This document shows positions 10,513-18,855 of a DNA stretch of 64,000 bases, piece after piece. Each line of letters begins with the position of its first letter. Position 1 is the first letter of the stretch. The position numbers and the translations under genes were made by a program. The stretch is from Amycolatopsis sp. FBCC-B4732 (lineage in GTDB: Bacteria > Actinomycetota > Actinomycetes > Mycobacteriales > Pseudonocardiaceae). Location of the stretch: NCBI RefSeq assembly GCF_023008405.1, contig NZ_CP095376.1, forward strand, positions 7,854,501-7,918,500, written 5' to 3'. Under the pieces are notes generated by a model, which was given only the letters and a program-made list of their open reading frames with translations, did not search any database and was not told the DNA's origin.

Positions 10513-10601
10513 GGAGGCTCCGGGATTTGAACCCGGGAGGGGGGGTTACCCCCAACCGCATTAGCAGTGCGGCGCCATAGACCAGACTAGGCGAAGCCTC
10601 C
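10513..10601 (-). tRNA. tRNA-Ser (anticodon GCU)
   Basis: An 89-base class II tRNA with acceptor GGAGGCT/AGCCTCC and anticodon stem CCGCA/TGCGG around CTGCTAA, giving GCT. It has a long variable arm (GGGGGTAACCCCCC) and T-arm CCGGGTTCAAATCCCGG. It lies 47 bp upstream of tRNA-Arg and is probably co-transcribed. Confidence 0.95.
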
Positions 10602-10666
10602 TGGGCCCAACGACCACTGCTCAGATAGGTTACACACCCCCCGATCACCCCGGAAAGGCACCCCCC

Positions 10667-12382
10667 TCAGGCGCGACGCAGCAGCCTGAGCAGGCGCGGA
10701 GAGCGTCCGCCGAGGCCTTCCGCCTCGAACGTCGCGATGCCGACGCGCGGCAGTTCGCGGACGCCCGGGTAGACCAGGTACCGCGGGACCCAGCGCGGCT
10801 GGAACTTCGCGTTGAAGCGGTACAGCGTTTCGATCTGGATCCAGCGCGAGAAGAAGTGCAGGACCTTCGCCGCCGTCTTCGCGACCGGGCCCGCGCCGAT
10901 GCGCTGGCCCTGTTCCATCAGGGCGCGGAACGCCGCGAAGTTCAGGGAGACCTGTGTGACGCCGTGACGACCGGCGGCCAGGAGGAGTTCCGAGATCATC
11001 AGCTCGTTGACGCCGTTGTCGGCCGTGCGGTCGCGGCGCATCACGTCGAGCGACAAGCCTGTCGCGCCCCACGGGACGAACTGGAGGACGCCGCGGACCC
11101 GGCCGCCTTGTTCCGCCGTCACCAGGACCGAAGTCGGGTCGCCCATGCGGCCCAAGGCCATCGAGAAGCCGCGCTCGGTGTCCGTGCCGCGCCAGTTCGC
11201 GGCCAGGGTGGCCAGCTCGTCCAGTTCGCCGAAGCGCAGGTCTTCGGCTCGCCGCACCAGCACCTTGTAGCCCGCGCGCTTCGTGCGGGCCGCCGCCTGC
11301 CGGACGCCGCGCATGGTGCGGCCCTCCAGGGTGAAGCCGTCGACGTCGACGACGGCTTCGTCGCCGATCTCCAGCACCTCCAGGCCGAAGCGGGCCCAGA
11401 CCGTCGCGCCCAGCTCCGAAACGCCCATCGCCGCCGGAACCCAGCCGTTGCGGCGGCACACCTCCAAGTACTCCTCGATCGCGCCCGGCCAGGCCTCGTG
11501 GTCGCCCAGCGGGTCCGCCGAACACAGCGCGACCCCGGCGATCACGCGGTAGGTGACCGCCGCTTTGCCCGTGCGCGAGAACACCGCGAACTTGTCCCGC
11601 CGCAGCGCGAAGTAGCCCAGGGAGTCCCGTTCGCCGTGCTCGTCCAGCAGCTTGCGCAGGCGGGCGACCTCCTCGTCGCTCAGCCTCGGCGCCGGCTCGG
11701 CCGAGCGCAGCAGGAAGTACGCCGAGACCAGGACCGCGGCCAGGCCGAACAGCAGGCCGACGGCGGCGGTCAGGTCCTCCAGCCACATCTGGTGGAACAC
11801 CGCGGGCCCGCTGGCGCCGACGAGCGCGAGCGCGGCCTCCGCCAGCCGGTCCGGGAAGCTCATCGGCTCCAGCACCGCGTGCGAAGCCACCGACAGCAGG
11901 ATGACGTTGATCACGAACCCGGCCAGCACCAGCTGCAGGAATACGCGCACCGCGCGCCAGCGGCCGACCACCGGGTCCGGCTTCGCCACGAAGTAGCGCC
12001 GGCTCGCGATCAGGCCCACCAGCAGTACGACCGACACCAGCCCGGCGCCGAAGACGTGCCGCAGCCCGAGGTGCGACACCGTGAGCAGCACCGTCGCGCC
12101 GACCGCGAGCTGCCAGGCCCGGCGCTTGCGGCGCCGCAGCCCGGCGGCCAGCAGCACCAGCAGCACGCCCGTGACCAACGCCACGGTCGCCGCCGCGACC
12201 GTTGCCTCCTGCGGCAGCTCCAGCCATTCCGACAGGCGCCCGCGCAGGTTCCGGCGCCCGGCCGGGACCAGGACCGACACGAGCGTCATCAGTCCGGCCA
12301 GCCGGGTCACCCAGGTGATCACCCCCACGGTGGTGGCCCCCGCCACCCGCCAGGTGGTCTGCGCGCGTGTCCCCGTCACCAC
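10667..12382 (-). CDS. Phosphatidylglycerol lysyltransferase-like membrane protein (MprF/LysX type)
   Basis: This 571-residue protein has five to six membrane segments in its first half (about residues 25-50, 62-85, 92-112, 113-130, 145-170, 195-225) and a cytoplasmic C-terminal domain (about 235-571) of the DUF2156/LPG_synthase_C type. Recognisable parts of that domain are the YFALRRDKFAVFSRTGKAAVTYRV strand pair, ADPLG, NGWVPAAMGVSE, and the C-terminal LNFAAFRALMEQG and YRFNAKFQPRWVPRYLVYPG segments. The family moves an aminoacyl group from tRNA to phosphatidylglycerol, lowering surface charge and giving resistance to cationic peptides. Some actinobacterial members have other or unknown acceptors. 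There is no fused lysyl-tRNA synthetase domain as in mycobacterial LysX. Start is GTG (two in tandem, 12382 or 12379). Confidence 0.8.
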   Translation of the reverse strand: MVTGTRAQTTWRVAGATTVGVITWVTRLAGLMTLVSVLVPAGRRNLRGRLSEWLELPQEATVAAATVALVTGVLLVLLAAGLRRRKRRAWQLAVGATVLLTVSHLGLRHVFGAGLVSVVLLVGLIASRRYFVAKPDPVVGRWRAVRVFLQLVLAGFVINVILLSVASHAVLEPMSFPDRLAEAALALVGASGPAVFHQMWLEDLTAAVGLLFGLAAVLVSAYFLLRSAEPAPRLSDEEVARLRKLLDEHGERDSLGYFALRRDKFAVFSRTGKAAVTYRVIAGVALCSADPLGDHEAWPGAIEEYLEVCRRNGWVPAAMGVSELGATVWARFGLEVLEIGDEAVVDVDGFTLEGRTMRGVRQAAARTKRAGYKVLVRRAEDLRFGELDELATLAANWRGTDTERGFSMALGRMGDPTSVLVTAEQGGRVRGVLQFVPWGATGLSLDVMRRDRTADNGVNELMISELLLAAGRHGVTQVSLNFAAFRALMEQGQRIGAGPVAKTAAKVLHFFSRWIQIETLYRFNAKFQPRWVPRYLVYPGVRELPRVGIATFEAEGLGGRSPRLLRLLRRA

Positions 12383-12419
12383 CTGTGCAACCCGTTGCGG
12401 CCGATCATGCTTCCCCCAT

Positions 12420-14399
12420 CTACCCCCCGGCGAGCTCCACGAACGGCGTCAGCGCCGCCGGGTTGGCCAGCGCGTCGCGGCTGACGGCCCGGTCGGGAGC
12501 CACACCGGCGAGGATCTTCTTAACCGGTACCTCACACTTCTTACCGTTCAAGGTACGAGGTATCTCGGAAACCACCACGAACCGATCGGGTACATGGCGT
12601 GGTGACAGTGCGCTGCGGAGCTCCTTCTTGAGCCGCGGCTCGATCGCTTCGAGTTCGACACCGTCGGCGAGGACGACGAAGCAGATCAGCTGCCCGTCCT
12701 CGTTGCCGGCCGCCGAGGTGTCCACGACCAGGGAATCCGCGATCTCGTCGTAGCCCTCGACGACCCGGTAGAACTCCGCCGTGCCCATCCGCACGCCGCC
12801 GCGGTTGAGCGTCGAGTCGCTGCGGCCGTAGATGACCGCCGAGCCGCGGTTCGTCATCCGGATCCAGTCGCCGTGGCGCCACAACCCCGGGTACATCTCG
12901 AAGTACGCCTCACGCAGGCGCGAGCCGTCCGGGTCGTTCCAGAAGAACACCGGCATCGACGGCATCGGCTTCGTGATGACCAGCTCGCCGACCTCCTCGA
13001 CGACGGCGTTGCCGGCCTCGTCGAACGCGTTGACCGCGGCACCCAGCGCGGGGCAGGACAGCTCGCCCAGCCAGACCGGGACGTCGGGAGCGGACGCGAC
13101 GAACGCCGCGCACAGGTCGGTGCCGCCGGAGACCGAGCAGATCTGGACCTTGTTCCCGACCTCGTCCACGATCCACCGGAAGCCCTCGACGCTCAGCGGC
13201 GCGCCGGTGGAGCCCAGCGCGCGCAACGCCGTCAGGTCGTAGCGCTCGGCGGGCTTGATGCCCTTCTTGAGGCAGCTCTGGATGTACGGCGCCGACGTGC
13301 CGAAGTAGGTGACGCGGTGCTGCTCGGCCAGGTGCCAGAGCGCGTTCAGGTCCGGGTAGCCCGGGCTGCCGTCGTAGAGCACGATCGTCGTGCCGACCAG
13401 CAGGCCGGAGACGAGGAAGTTCCACATCATCCAGCCGGTGGTGCTGAACCAGAAGAACCGGTCGCCCGGCCCGAGGTCCGTCTGCAGCGCGAGGGCCTTG
13501 AGGTGCTCGAGGGTGATGCCGCCGTGGCCGTGCACGATCCCCTTCGGCAGGCCCGTGGTGCCCGAGGAGTAGAGCACCCACAGCGGGTGCGCGAACTCGA
13601 CCGGCTCGAACAGCAGCGGCGCGCCCTCGTGTTTCGCGAGCAGCTCCGCCCAGTCGTGGGTGCCCTCCAGCCGGCCTTCGCCGACGTATTCGACGACGAC
13701 GGTCGCGGCCAGCGACGGCAGCTTCGCCCGCAGGTCGTCGACCGTCGTGCGGATGTCGAACTGGCGGCCGTTGTACGCGTAGGCGTTGACGGCGAAGAAC
13801 AGCTTCGGCTCGATCTGCACGAACCGGTCCGCGACCGCGCGGACGCCGAAGTCGGGCGAGCACGACGACCAGATGGCGCCGATGCTCGCCGCGGCGAGGA
13901 ACGCGACCAGCGTCTGCGGGCAGTTCGGCGCGAGCGCGACGACCCGGTCGCCCTTGCCGACGCCGAGTTCGAGGAACGCCGCACGGGCCGCGGCGACCTG
14001 CGCGCGCAGGTCGCCGTACGTCAGCTGGTTCGCGAAGCCGTCCTCGCGGTGGAAGATCACCGCCGTCTCGTCGTCGCCCTTCGCGGCGCCCGCGACCCCG
14101 GGGGTCAGGGCGTGCTCGGCGTAGTTCAGCGTGCCGCCCTCGAACCAGACGGCGTCCGGCATCCCGCCCGAGAGCACCGCACCCGGCTGGTCGTGCCAGC
14201 GCACGCCGAGGAAGTCCGCGACCGCCGCCCAGAACTCCGGGCCGCGCTCCACGGAGAACTCGTGCAGCGAGCGGTAGTCGTCCACCTCGACGGCGCGCTC
14301 GGCGCGCAGCCACTGGCGGAAGGCTTCGATCTTGGTGTCGGCAACGTGGCCCGGCTCGGGGCGCCACAAAACCTCGGGAGCGTCGGCGGTGTGCGTCAC
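12420..14399 (-). CDS. aacS: Acetoacetyl-CoA synthetase
   Basis: At 659 residues it has the standard AacS length. It activates acetoacetate to acetoacetyl-CoA with ATP in the cytoplasm, feeding ketone-body or PHB-type carbon into central metabolism. The ANL-superfamily motifs are the P-loop VLYSSGTTGLPKG (about 275-287), STTGWMMWNF, GSTGAP, CSVSGGTDLC, the ATP-binding GDWIRMT and YGRSDSTLNRGGVRMG, and the C-terminal LNGKKCEVPVKK, which carries the adenylation lysine. The N-terminal LWRPEPGHVADTKIEAFRQWL and the SGGTD variant separate AacS from acetyl-CoA synthetase. A TAGGCT box 6 bases before the GTG start suggests a leaderless transcript. A 36-bp gap separates it from the downstream lysyltransferase-like gene. 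Confidence 0.95.
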   Translation of the reverse strand: MTHTADAPEVLWRPEPGHVADTKIEAFRQWLRAERAVEVDDYRSLHEFSVERGPEFWAAVADFLGVRWHDQPGAVLSGGMPDAVWFEGGTLNYAEHALTPGVAGAAKGDDETAVIFHREDGFANQLTYGDLRAQVAAARAAFLELGVGKGDRVVALAPNCPQTLVAFLAAASIGAIWSSCSPDFGVRAVADRFVQIEPKLFFAVNAYAYNGRQFDIRTTVDDLRAKLPSLAATVVVEYVGEGRLEGTHDWAELLAKHEGAPLLFEPVEFAHPLWVLYSSGTTGLPKGIVHGHGGITLEHLKALALQTDLGPGDRFFWFSTTGWMMWNFLVSGLLVGTTIVLYDGSPGYPDLNALWHLAEQHRVTYFGTSAPYIQSCLKKGIKPAERYDLTALRALGSTGAPLSVEGFRWIVDEVGNKVQICSVSGGTDLCAAFVASAPDVPVWLGELSCPALGAAVNAFDEAGNAVVEEVGELVITKPMPSMPVFFWNDPDGSRLREAYFEMYPGLWRHGDWIRMTNRGSAVIYGRSDSTLNRGGVRMGTAEFYRVVEGYDEIADSLVVDTSAAGNEDGQLICFVVLADGVELEAIEPRLKKELRSALSPRHVPDRFVVVSEIPRTLNGKKCEVPVKKILAGVAPDRAVSRDALANPAALTPFVELAGG

Positions 14400-14405
14400 G
14401 ACCCG

Positions 14406-14411
14406 AGCCTA
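14406..14411 (-). promoter_or_regulatory. -10 box of aacS, probably leaderless
   Basis: Minus-strand TAGGCT ends 6 bases before the GTG start at 14399, with no ribosome binding site in between. Confidence 0.55.
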
Positions 14412-14484
14412 ATCCCTCGGATCGGGAAGTCACTGTGGTCGAAACCGACACTCGACGCGTTGCGACGGTGTCGGCCGCCCACAC

Positions 14485-15114
14485 CTACCGCAGGTGCGCG
14501 TCGAACCAGTTGAGCGTGCGCTGCCAGGCCTCGGCGGCCGCGCCCGGATCGGCGTCGAAGCGGTGGTTCGCGCCCGGGTAGTGCACGACGTTCGTGGCGA
14601 CCTTCGCCGACGCGGCGGCGTCGCGCAGCCGCTCGACCTCGGCGCCGCCCGCCTCGTCGCCGGCGTCGCCGTACATGCCGAGCCACGGGCTGGTGAGCTT
14701 CCCGGCGATCTCGACCAGCGCGGGCAGTTCGGCGGACTGCTGCCCGCCGACGCTGACGGCCGCGCCCAGCTTGCGGTGCGAGGCCACGACCAGTGCCGCG
14801 GTGCCGCCGAGGTCGAAGCCCATCACGCCGAGGAGGTCGCCCTGGACACCGCGCTCGACGAGCCAGGCGAGGGTCAGGTCGGTCGCGTCGAGCAGGTCCT
14901 GCTGGGTGAGACGGTCGTTCTCCAGGTGCGGGGTGACGGTCAGCCACCCCTCCGTGGCCAGGCTCGCGAGCAGCAGCTTCACGCCGTCGGTGACGCCGTC
15001 CGCTTCGTGCAGCACCACCAAGCCACCGCGTAGCGCCCCCTCGGGTTCCGAGAAGGTCAGGCGCAGGGTGGGGCCGTCGGTGCGCTGGTAGTCCACGGTG
15101 CTGGTCGACGTCAT
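14485..15114 (-). CDS. Dienelactone hydrolase family protein with Asp at the nucleophile position
   Basis: This 209-residue alpha/beta-hydrolase has the size of dienelactone hydrolases. Motifs: LVVLHEADGVTDG (the DLH E36-type segment), GVMGFDLGGTAALV (nucleophile elbow), LGMYGDAGDEA (Asp153 of the triad) and VHYPGANHRFDAD (His184). The elbow normally reads G-[FY]-C-x-G-G; here the Cys is replaced by Asp101, and the codon GAC is unambiguous. Asp nucleophiles occur in other alpha/beta-hydrolases (dehalogenases, epoxide hydrolases) but not in classical DLH, so substrate and mechanism are open. The ATG at 15114 is preferred to a TTG at 15126. It lies upstream of aacS on the same strand with an 85-bp gap. 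Confidence 0.8.
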   Translation of the reverse strand: MTSTSTVDYQRTDGPTLRLTFSEPEGALRGGLVVLHEADGVTDGVKLLLASLATEGWLTVTPHLENDRLTQQDLLDATDLTLAWLVERGVQGDLLGVMGFDLGGTAALVVASHRKLGAAVSVGGQQSAELPALVEIAGKLTSPWLGMYGDAGDEAGGAEVERLRDAAASAKVATNVVHYPGANHRFDADPGAAAEAWQRTLNWFDAHLR

Positions 15115-15260
15115 TGCGTCACTCAATCACTTCGAGGTGAACGGGAGGAACCCAGTGTGGCAGGAGAGCACAGCACCGACCGTCTGAAGGGGCTCGCGGG
15201 GCGGTGGGCGGAAAAGATACGGTGGCCGGGTCGTCCCGTCGAATTCCAGGAGCGCCGAAG

Positions 15261-16325
15261 ATGCCGTCCGTGTCCCCGCGTGCCGATCTCGAATCGTTGC
15301 CGAAATACGTCCCCGGCCGGACGATCGAAGGCGCGATCAAGCTGGCGAGCAACGAGGTGCCCGGCGGCGCGCTGCCGAGCGTCGCCCAGGCGATCGCCGA
15401 GGCCGCGGCCGGGATCAACCGCTACCCGGACACCGGCTCGCAGGCGCTGCGCGAGCGGCTGGCCCGCGAGCTGGACGTCCCGGTGGCGCAGGTGGCGATC
15501 GGCTGCGGCTCGGTGTCGCTGTGCCAGCAGACGATCCAGGCCGTGTGCGCGCCCGGGGAAGAGGTCATCTTCGCCTGGCGCTCCTTCGAGGCGTACCCGA
15601 TCGTCACGCAGGTCGCGAACGCCGTCTCGGTGAAGGTACCGATCACCGAGAGCCAGGAGCTCGACCTCGACGCGATGCTGGCCGCGATCACCGATAAGAC
15701 GCGAATCGTCTTCGTCTGCAACCCGAACAACCCGACCGGCACGGCGATCCGGCGCGCGGAGCTCGAGCGGTTCCTGGACGCCGTCCCGGAGCGCGTGCTG
15801 GTCGTGCTCGACGAGGCGTATAAGGAGTTCGTGACCGACCCGGAGGTGCCGGACGGCGTCGAGTACACGCGGACGCGCTCGAACGTCATGGTGCTGCGCA
15901 CGTTCTCGAAGGCGTACGGCCTCGCGGGCCTGCGCGTGGGCTACGCGGTCGCGCCGGAGCCGATCGCGGACGCGCTTCGCCAGGTGTACGTGGCCTTCTC
16001 GGTGAACATGCTCGCCCAGGTCGCGGCGCTGGCATCGCTGGACGCGGCCGACGAACTGCTGGCGCGCTGCCAGGAGATCGTCGTCGAACGCGGGCGGGTC
16101 CGGGACGCGCTGCTCGAAGCCGGCTACCAGGTGCCCGAGACGCAGGCGAACTTCGTCTGGCTGCCGCTCGGTGACCAGGCGGTGCCGTTCGCGGAGCACG
16201 CACTGGACCGCAAGCTGGTGGTGCGCCCGTTCGCCGGCGACGGCGTGCGCGTGACCATCGGGACCCGCGACGAGAACGACCTGTTCCTGGCCGCTGCCAA
16301 GGAATTCAGCTCGCGAACTGCTTGA
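15261..16325 (+). CDS. Histidinol-phosphate/aromatic aminotransferase (HisC/Pat type)
   Basis: This 354-residue fold-type I PLP aminotransferase carries the HisC-family marks: KLASNEVPGG (substrate loop), INRYPDTG, GCGSVSLCQQ, FVCNPNNPTGT, VVLDEAYKEF, the PLP lysine K217 in RTFSKAYGLAGLRVGY, and the C-terminal VRPF..GVRVTIGT with the carboxylate-binding Arg. Second copies of this family in actinomycetes are often annotated Pat and act on phenylalanine or tyrosine; no his operon is nearby, which favours that role. The start at 15261 is set by AGGAG eight bases upstream; longer readings lack a ribosome binding site. Its 3' end overlaps the convergent TauE gene by 20 bp. Confidence 0.88.
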   Translation: MPSVSPRADLESLPKYVPGRTIEGAIKLASNEVPGGALPSVAQAIAEAAAGINRYPDTGSQALRERLARELDVPVAQVAIGCGSVSLCQQTIQAVCAPGEEVIFAWRSFEAYPIVTQVANAVSVKVPITESQELDLDAMLAAITDKTRIVFVCNPNNPTGTAIRRAELERFLDAVPERVLVVLDEAYKEFVTDPEVPDGVEYTRTRSNVMVLRTFSKAYGLAGLRVGYAVAPEPIADALRQVYVAFSVNMLAQVAALASLDAADELLARCQEIVVERGRVRDALLEAGYQVPETQANFVWLPLGDQAVPFAEHALDRKLVVRPFAGDGVRVTIGTRDENDLFLAAAKEFSSRTA

Positions 16326-17079
16326 CCACCAGCTGGATGACGGCGGCGACGCCGATCACCACGATCACGCCGCGCAGCACCGCCGGCGGCAGCTTCCGGC
16401 CGATCTTCGCGCCGAGGAAGCCGCCGGCGGTCGAGCCGACCGCCAGCCACAGCACGACGGGCCAGCTGATCGGCGCGACGAACGCGTAGATCACCCCGGC
16501 GACGACGTTGACGACGGCGGCGAGCACGTTCTTGACGCCGTTGAGCTTCTGCAGCGGCTCGGACAGCAGCATCCCCATGACGGCCATCAGCATCACGCCC
16601 TGAGCGGCGGTGAAGTACCCGCCGTAGATGCCGATGAGGAAGATGAAGAACATCAGCAGCGGCCCGGCTTTGTGCTCTTCGCCGTTGCCTTCGCGGCGCT
16701 TCGCGACCCACTTCGAGACCTTCGGCTGCACGATCACGAGGATCACGGCGAGGCCGACCAGCACGGGCACGACGGCTTCGAAGGCGTCCTTCGGCAGCGA
16801 AAGCAGCAGGATCGTGCCGCCGATGGCCCCGAGGAACGACGCGACGGCGAACTTCGCGGTCTGCCGCCAGTAGCCCTTGAGCTCGTGGCGGTATCCCCAG
16901 GCCCCGCTGAGCGTCCCGGGCGCGAGCCCGATGGCGTTCGACGTCGTCGCCGTCACCGGCGGGTACCCGAGCGCGACGAGCACGGGGAACGTCACGAGCG
17001 TCCCCGACCCGACGACGGCGTTGATGGTGCCCGCCCAGATCCCGGCGACCACGATGATCGCCGCGTGCCACCACGTCAT
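16306..17079 (-). CDS. TauE/SafE-family membrane transporter
   Basis: This 257-residue protein has about eight hydrophobic segments in two halves. Each half begins with the TauE/SafE repeat signature: GIWAGTINAVVGSGTLVTFPVL near the N-terminus and GIYGGYFTAAQGVMLM at about residue 152. The family exports sulfite, sulfoacetate and related organosulfur anions, but individual substrates are rarely known. A charged loop (WVAKRREGNGEEHK) separates the halves. It is a lone gene, overlapping the convergent aminotransferase gene at its 3' end. Confidence 0.88.
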   Translation of the reverse strand: MTWWHAAIIVVAGIWAGTINAVVGSGTLVTFPVLVALGYPPVTATTSNAIGLAPGTLSGAWGYRHELKGYWRQTAKFAVASFLGAIGGTILLLSLPKDAFEAVVPVLVGLAVILVIVQPKVSKWVAKRREGNGEEHKAGPLLMFFIFLIGIYGGYFTAAQGVMLMAVMGMLLSEPLQKLNGVKNVLAAVVNVVAGVIYAFVAPISWPVVLWLAVGSTAGGFLGAKIGRKLPPAVLRGVIVVIGVAAVIQLVVKQFAS

Positions 17080-17150
17080 GAAGCATTCACGTGCGGAGCC
17101 TAAGCATGGTGGGCCGGTGCCGCGACGCGCACGGGGTCAGATGTGTCTGG

Positions 17151-17507
17151 TCAGACACTCGGGGCGAACACGCAGAACTCGTTGCCCTCCGGGTCGGCCG
17201 GCTGGTCCCAGTCGACATCACCTCCCCGCTCGCGGATCAGGGTCGCGCCCAGCGCCAGCAGCTCCGCTCTGTCGCCGAAGACGTCCAGGTGCATGCGGTT
17301 CTTCACCGTCTTCGGCTCCGGGACCGGGTTGAGCCAGATCAGCGGGCCTTCCCCGGCCGGGTCGACGATCGGGACCGGCCAGTCCGTGGGGCGCTCGTCG
17401 CCCGTCAGGGAGTCGCGGCGGACGTAGCCGAGCGCGCGGCACCACCAGTCCGCCAGGGCCTGGTGGTCGTTCGCGTCCAGCGCGAGGTCCTTGAACTTCG
17501 CCGTCAT
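17151..17507 (-). CDS. VOC/glyoxalase-like family protein
   Basis: A 118-residue single VOC module: KFKDLALDANDHQALADWWCRALGY opens the first beta-alpha-beta-beta-beta unit, and the second unit contains RMHLDVFGDRAELLALGATLI and ends DPEGNEFCVFAP. The His and Glu of the usual metal site are visible (MHLDVF and GNEFC). The substrate cannot be told; relatives include small-molecule binding and resistance proteins. Its ATG overlaps the stop of the upstream GNAT gene by 4 bases (ATGA), so the two are translationally coupled. Confidence 0.85.
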   Translation of the reverse strand: MTAKFKDLALDANDHQALADWWCRALGYVRRDSLTGDERPTDWPVPIVDPAGEGPLIWLNPVPEPKTVKNRMHLDVFGDRAELLALGATLIRERGGDVDWDQPADPEGNEFCVFAPSV

Positions 17508-18127
17508 GCCGCTCCTTCGGGTACGTGCGCCGGCACCACTTCGGCCGCGACCCGCCAGCCGAGCGAGGCGTACAGCCCGCGGCCGGCCTCCGTGGCCAGC
17601 AACGCGCTCGTCTCGGCCCCGGCCACCGCACTCAGCTGGTGCATCACCACCCGGCCCAGGCCGCGGCGGCGGTGGTCCGGCTCCGTTTCGATCTTGTCGA
17701 ACACCGCCACGCCGGAGGCCACCGCGACCCGGCCGCGCGCCGCCGGAGCACCGTCGAAAGACACCGCCACGTCCCACGCCGGAGCTGAACCCGTCACCGC
17801 CACCGCGTAGCCCGGTGGGGCGACCGCGGCAGGCACCGCTCCCTCGAACGTCATCAAGTACTCCGTCTCCCCCGCCTCCCACTCCGCTGTCAGCCCCGCC
17901 AAAACCGCAGGCCGCGACCCGCACGTCTTCAGCCACGTACCCGGCGAAGCCACCGTCCGGGCCCGCGCCGCCACCGTCGACGGCGAGCGCAGCAGATACC
18001 GCACCCGGTGGCCGGGCAAGCCGACGTCCAACCGGTGCCCGTCCGGCTCCTCGACCGGCTCCGGCACCGCCCGGGACACCGCCCAGCCCGCGGCCCACGC
18101 CCCCAAGATCTCCACGTCGCCGAGCAT
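17504..18127 (-). CDS. GNAT-family N-acetyltransferase
   Basis: This 207-residue protein has a GNAT domain in its second half: FDKIETEPDHRRRGLGRVVMHQLS is the acetyl-CoA-binding motif A (R-x2-G-x-G/A), and LLATEAGRGLYASLGW is motif B. The first about 90 residues are less typical. The acceptor is unknown. Start is ATG at 18127, where GGGGGTG lies a few bases upstream; a TTG at 18145 is in frame but less likely. It is divergent from the GntR regulator with a 35-bp gap and couples to the VOC gene downstream. Confidence 0.82.
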   Translation of the reverse strand: MLGDVEILGAWAAGWAVSRAVPEPVEEPDGHRLDVGLPGHRVRYLLRSPSTVAARARTVASPGTWLKTCGSRPAVLAGLTAEWEAGETEYLMTFEGAVPAAVAPPGYAVAVTGSAPAWDVAVSFDGAPAARGRVAVASGVAVFDKIETEPDHRRRGLGRVVMHQLSAVAGAETSALLATEAGRGLYASLGWRVAAEVVPAHVPEGAA

Positions 18128-18162
18128 GACAGGCACCCCCGACAATTCCCGGAGCTGACAGG

Positions 18163-18855
18163 ATGGGCGGCGTGGACACCGAGCAGGTCTGGAGCGCGAC
18201 CGTCGACCGGCTGCGGTCGCGGATCGACGCCGGCGACCTGCCGCCGGGGTCGCGGTTGCCCGCCGAGCGCGTGCTGTGCGAGGAGCTCGGCATCAGCCGC
18301 GGGTCGCTGCGGCAGGCGCTGCGCGTGCTCGCCTCCATCGGGTACGTGCAGATCCGCGCCGGCTCCGGTACCTACGTGGCCGAGCAGCGAGAACAGCCCC
18401 TGCGGACCTGGTTCACCGAGCACGACCAGCTCGTCGAAAAGCTCTTCGACCTGCGCGCGACCGTCGAGCCGACGCTCGCCGAGCGCCTCGCTCGGCACGC
18501 CACCGCGAAGACCCTGAGCCGCCTCGAGGACAACGTCGCCGAGATGGCGAAAGCCGCCGAGGACGGGGACATGCTGCGCGTCATCGCCACCGACGCCGAG
18601 TTCCACCGGGTGATCGCGCAGAACGCGGGCAACGACGACGTCGCCGGGCTGCTGCGCTCGGTCCTCGCGCTGGTCGGCGAGGAGCGGCGGGCGGCGTTGC
18701 GGCTGCCCGGCCAGATCCGCAAGGCCGTCGACGACCACCGCGCCATCCTCGACGCCGTCCGCCGCTCCGACCCGGCCGCGGCCCGTGAGCTGACCCTCAA
18801 GCACCTGCTCGACGCCAAGACCTACGCCCACGACTTCGCCGCGGAGGAGCCCTGA
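18163..18855 (+). CDS. GntR-family (FadR subfamily) transcriptional regulator
   Basis: This 230-residue regulator has an N-terminal winged HTH (about 10-75: GDLPPGSRLPAERVLCEELGISRGSLRQALRVL, GYVQIRAGSGTYVA). The C-terminal domain is FadR/FCD all-helical, with LFDLRATVEPTLAERLARHAT, DAEFHRVIAQNAGN and DDHRAILDAVRRSDPAAARELTLKHL; the FCD metal-binding Asp and His positions are visible. Effectors of this class are usually organic acids or sugars. The next gene, a methyltransferase, starts on its last base (TGATG), so the two are co-translated. The GNAT-VOC pair is divergent 35 bp away and may also be a target. Confidence 0.9.
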   Translation: MGGVDTEQVWSATVDRLRSRIDAGDLPPGSRLPAERVLCEELGISRGSLRQALRVLASIGYVQIRAGSGTYVAEQREQPLRTWFTEHDQLVEKLFDLRATVEPTLAERLARHATAKTLSRLEDNVAEMAKAAEDGDMLRVIATDAEFHRVIAQNAGNDDVAGLLRSVLALVGEERRAALRLPGQIRKAVDDHRAILDAVRRSDPAAARELTLKHLLDAKTYAHDFAAEEP

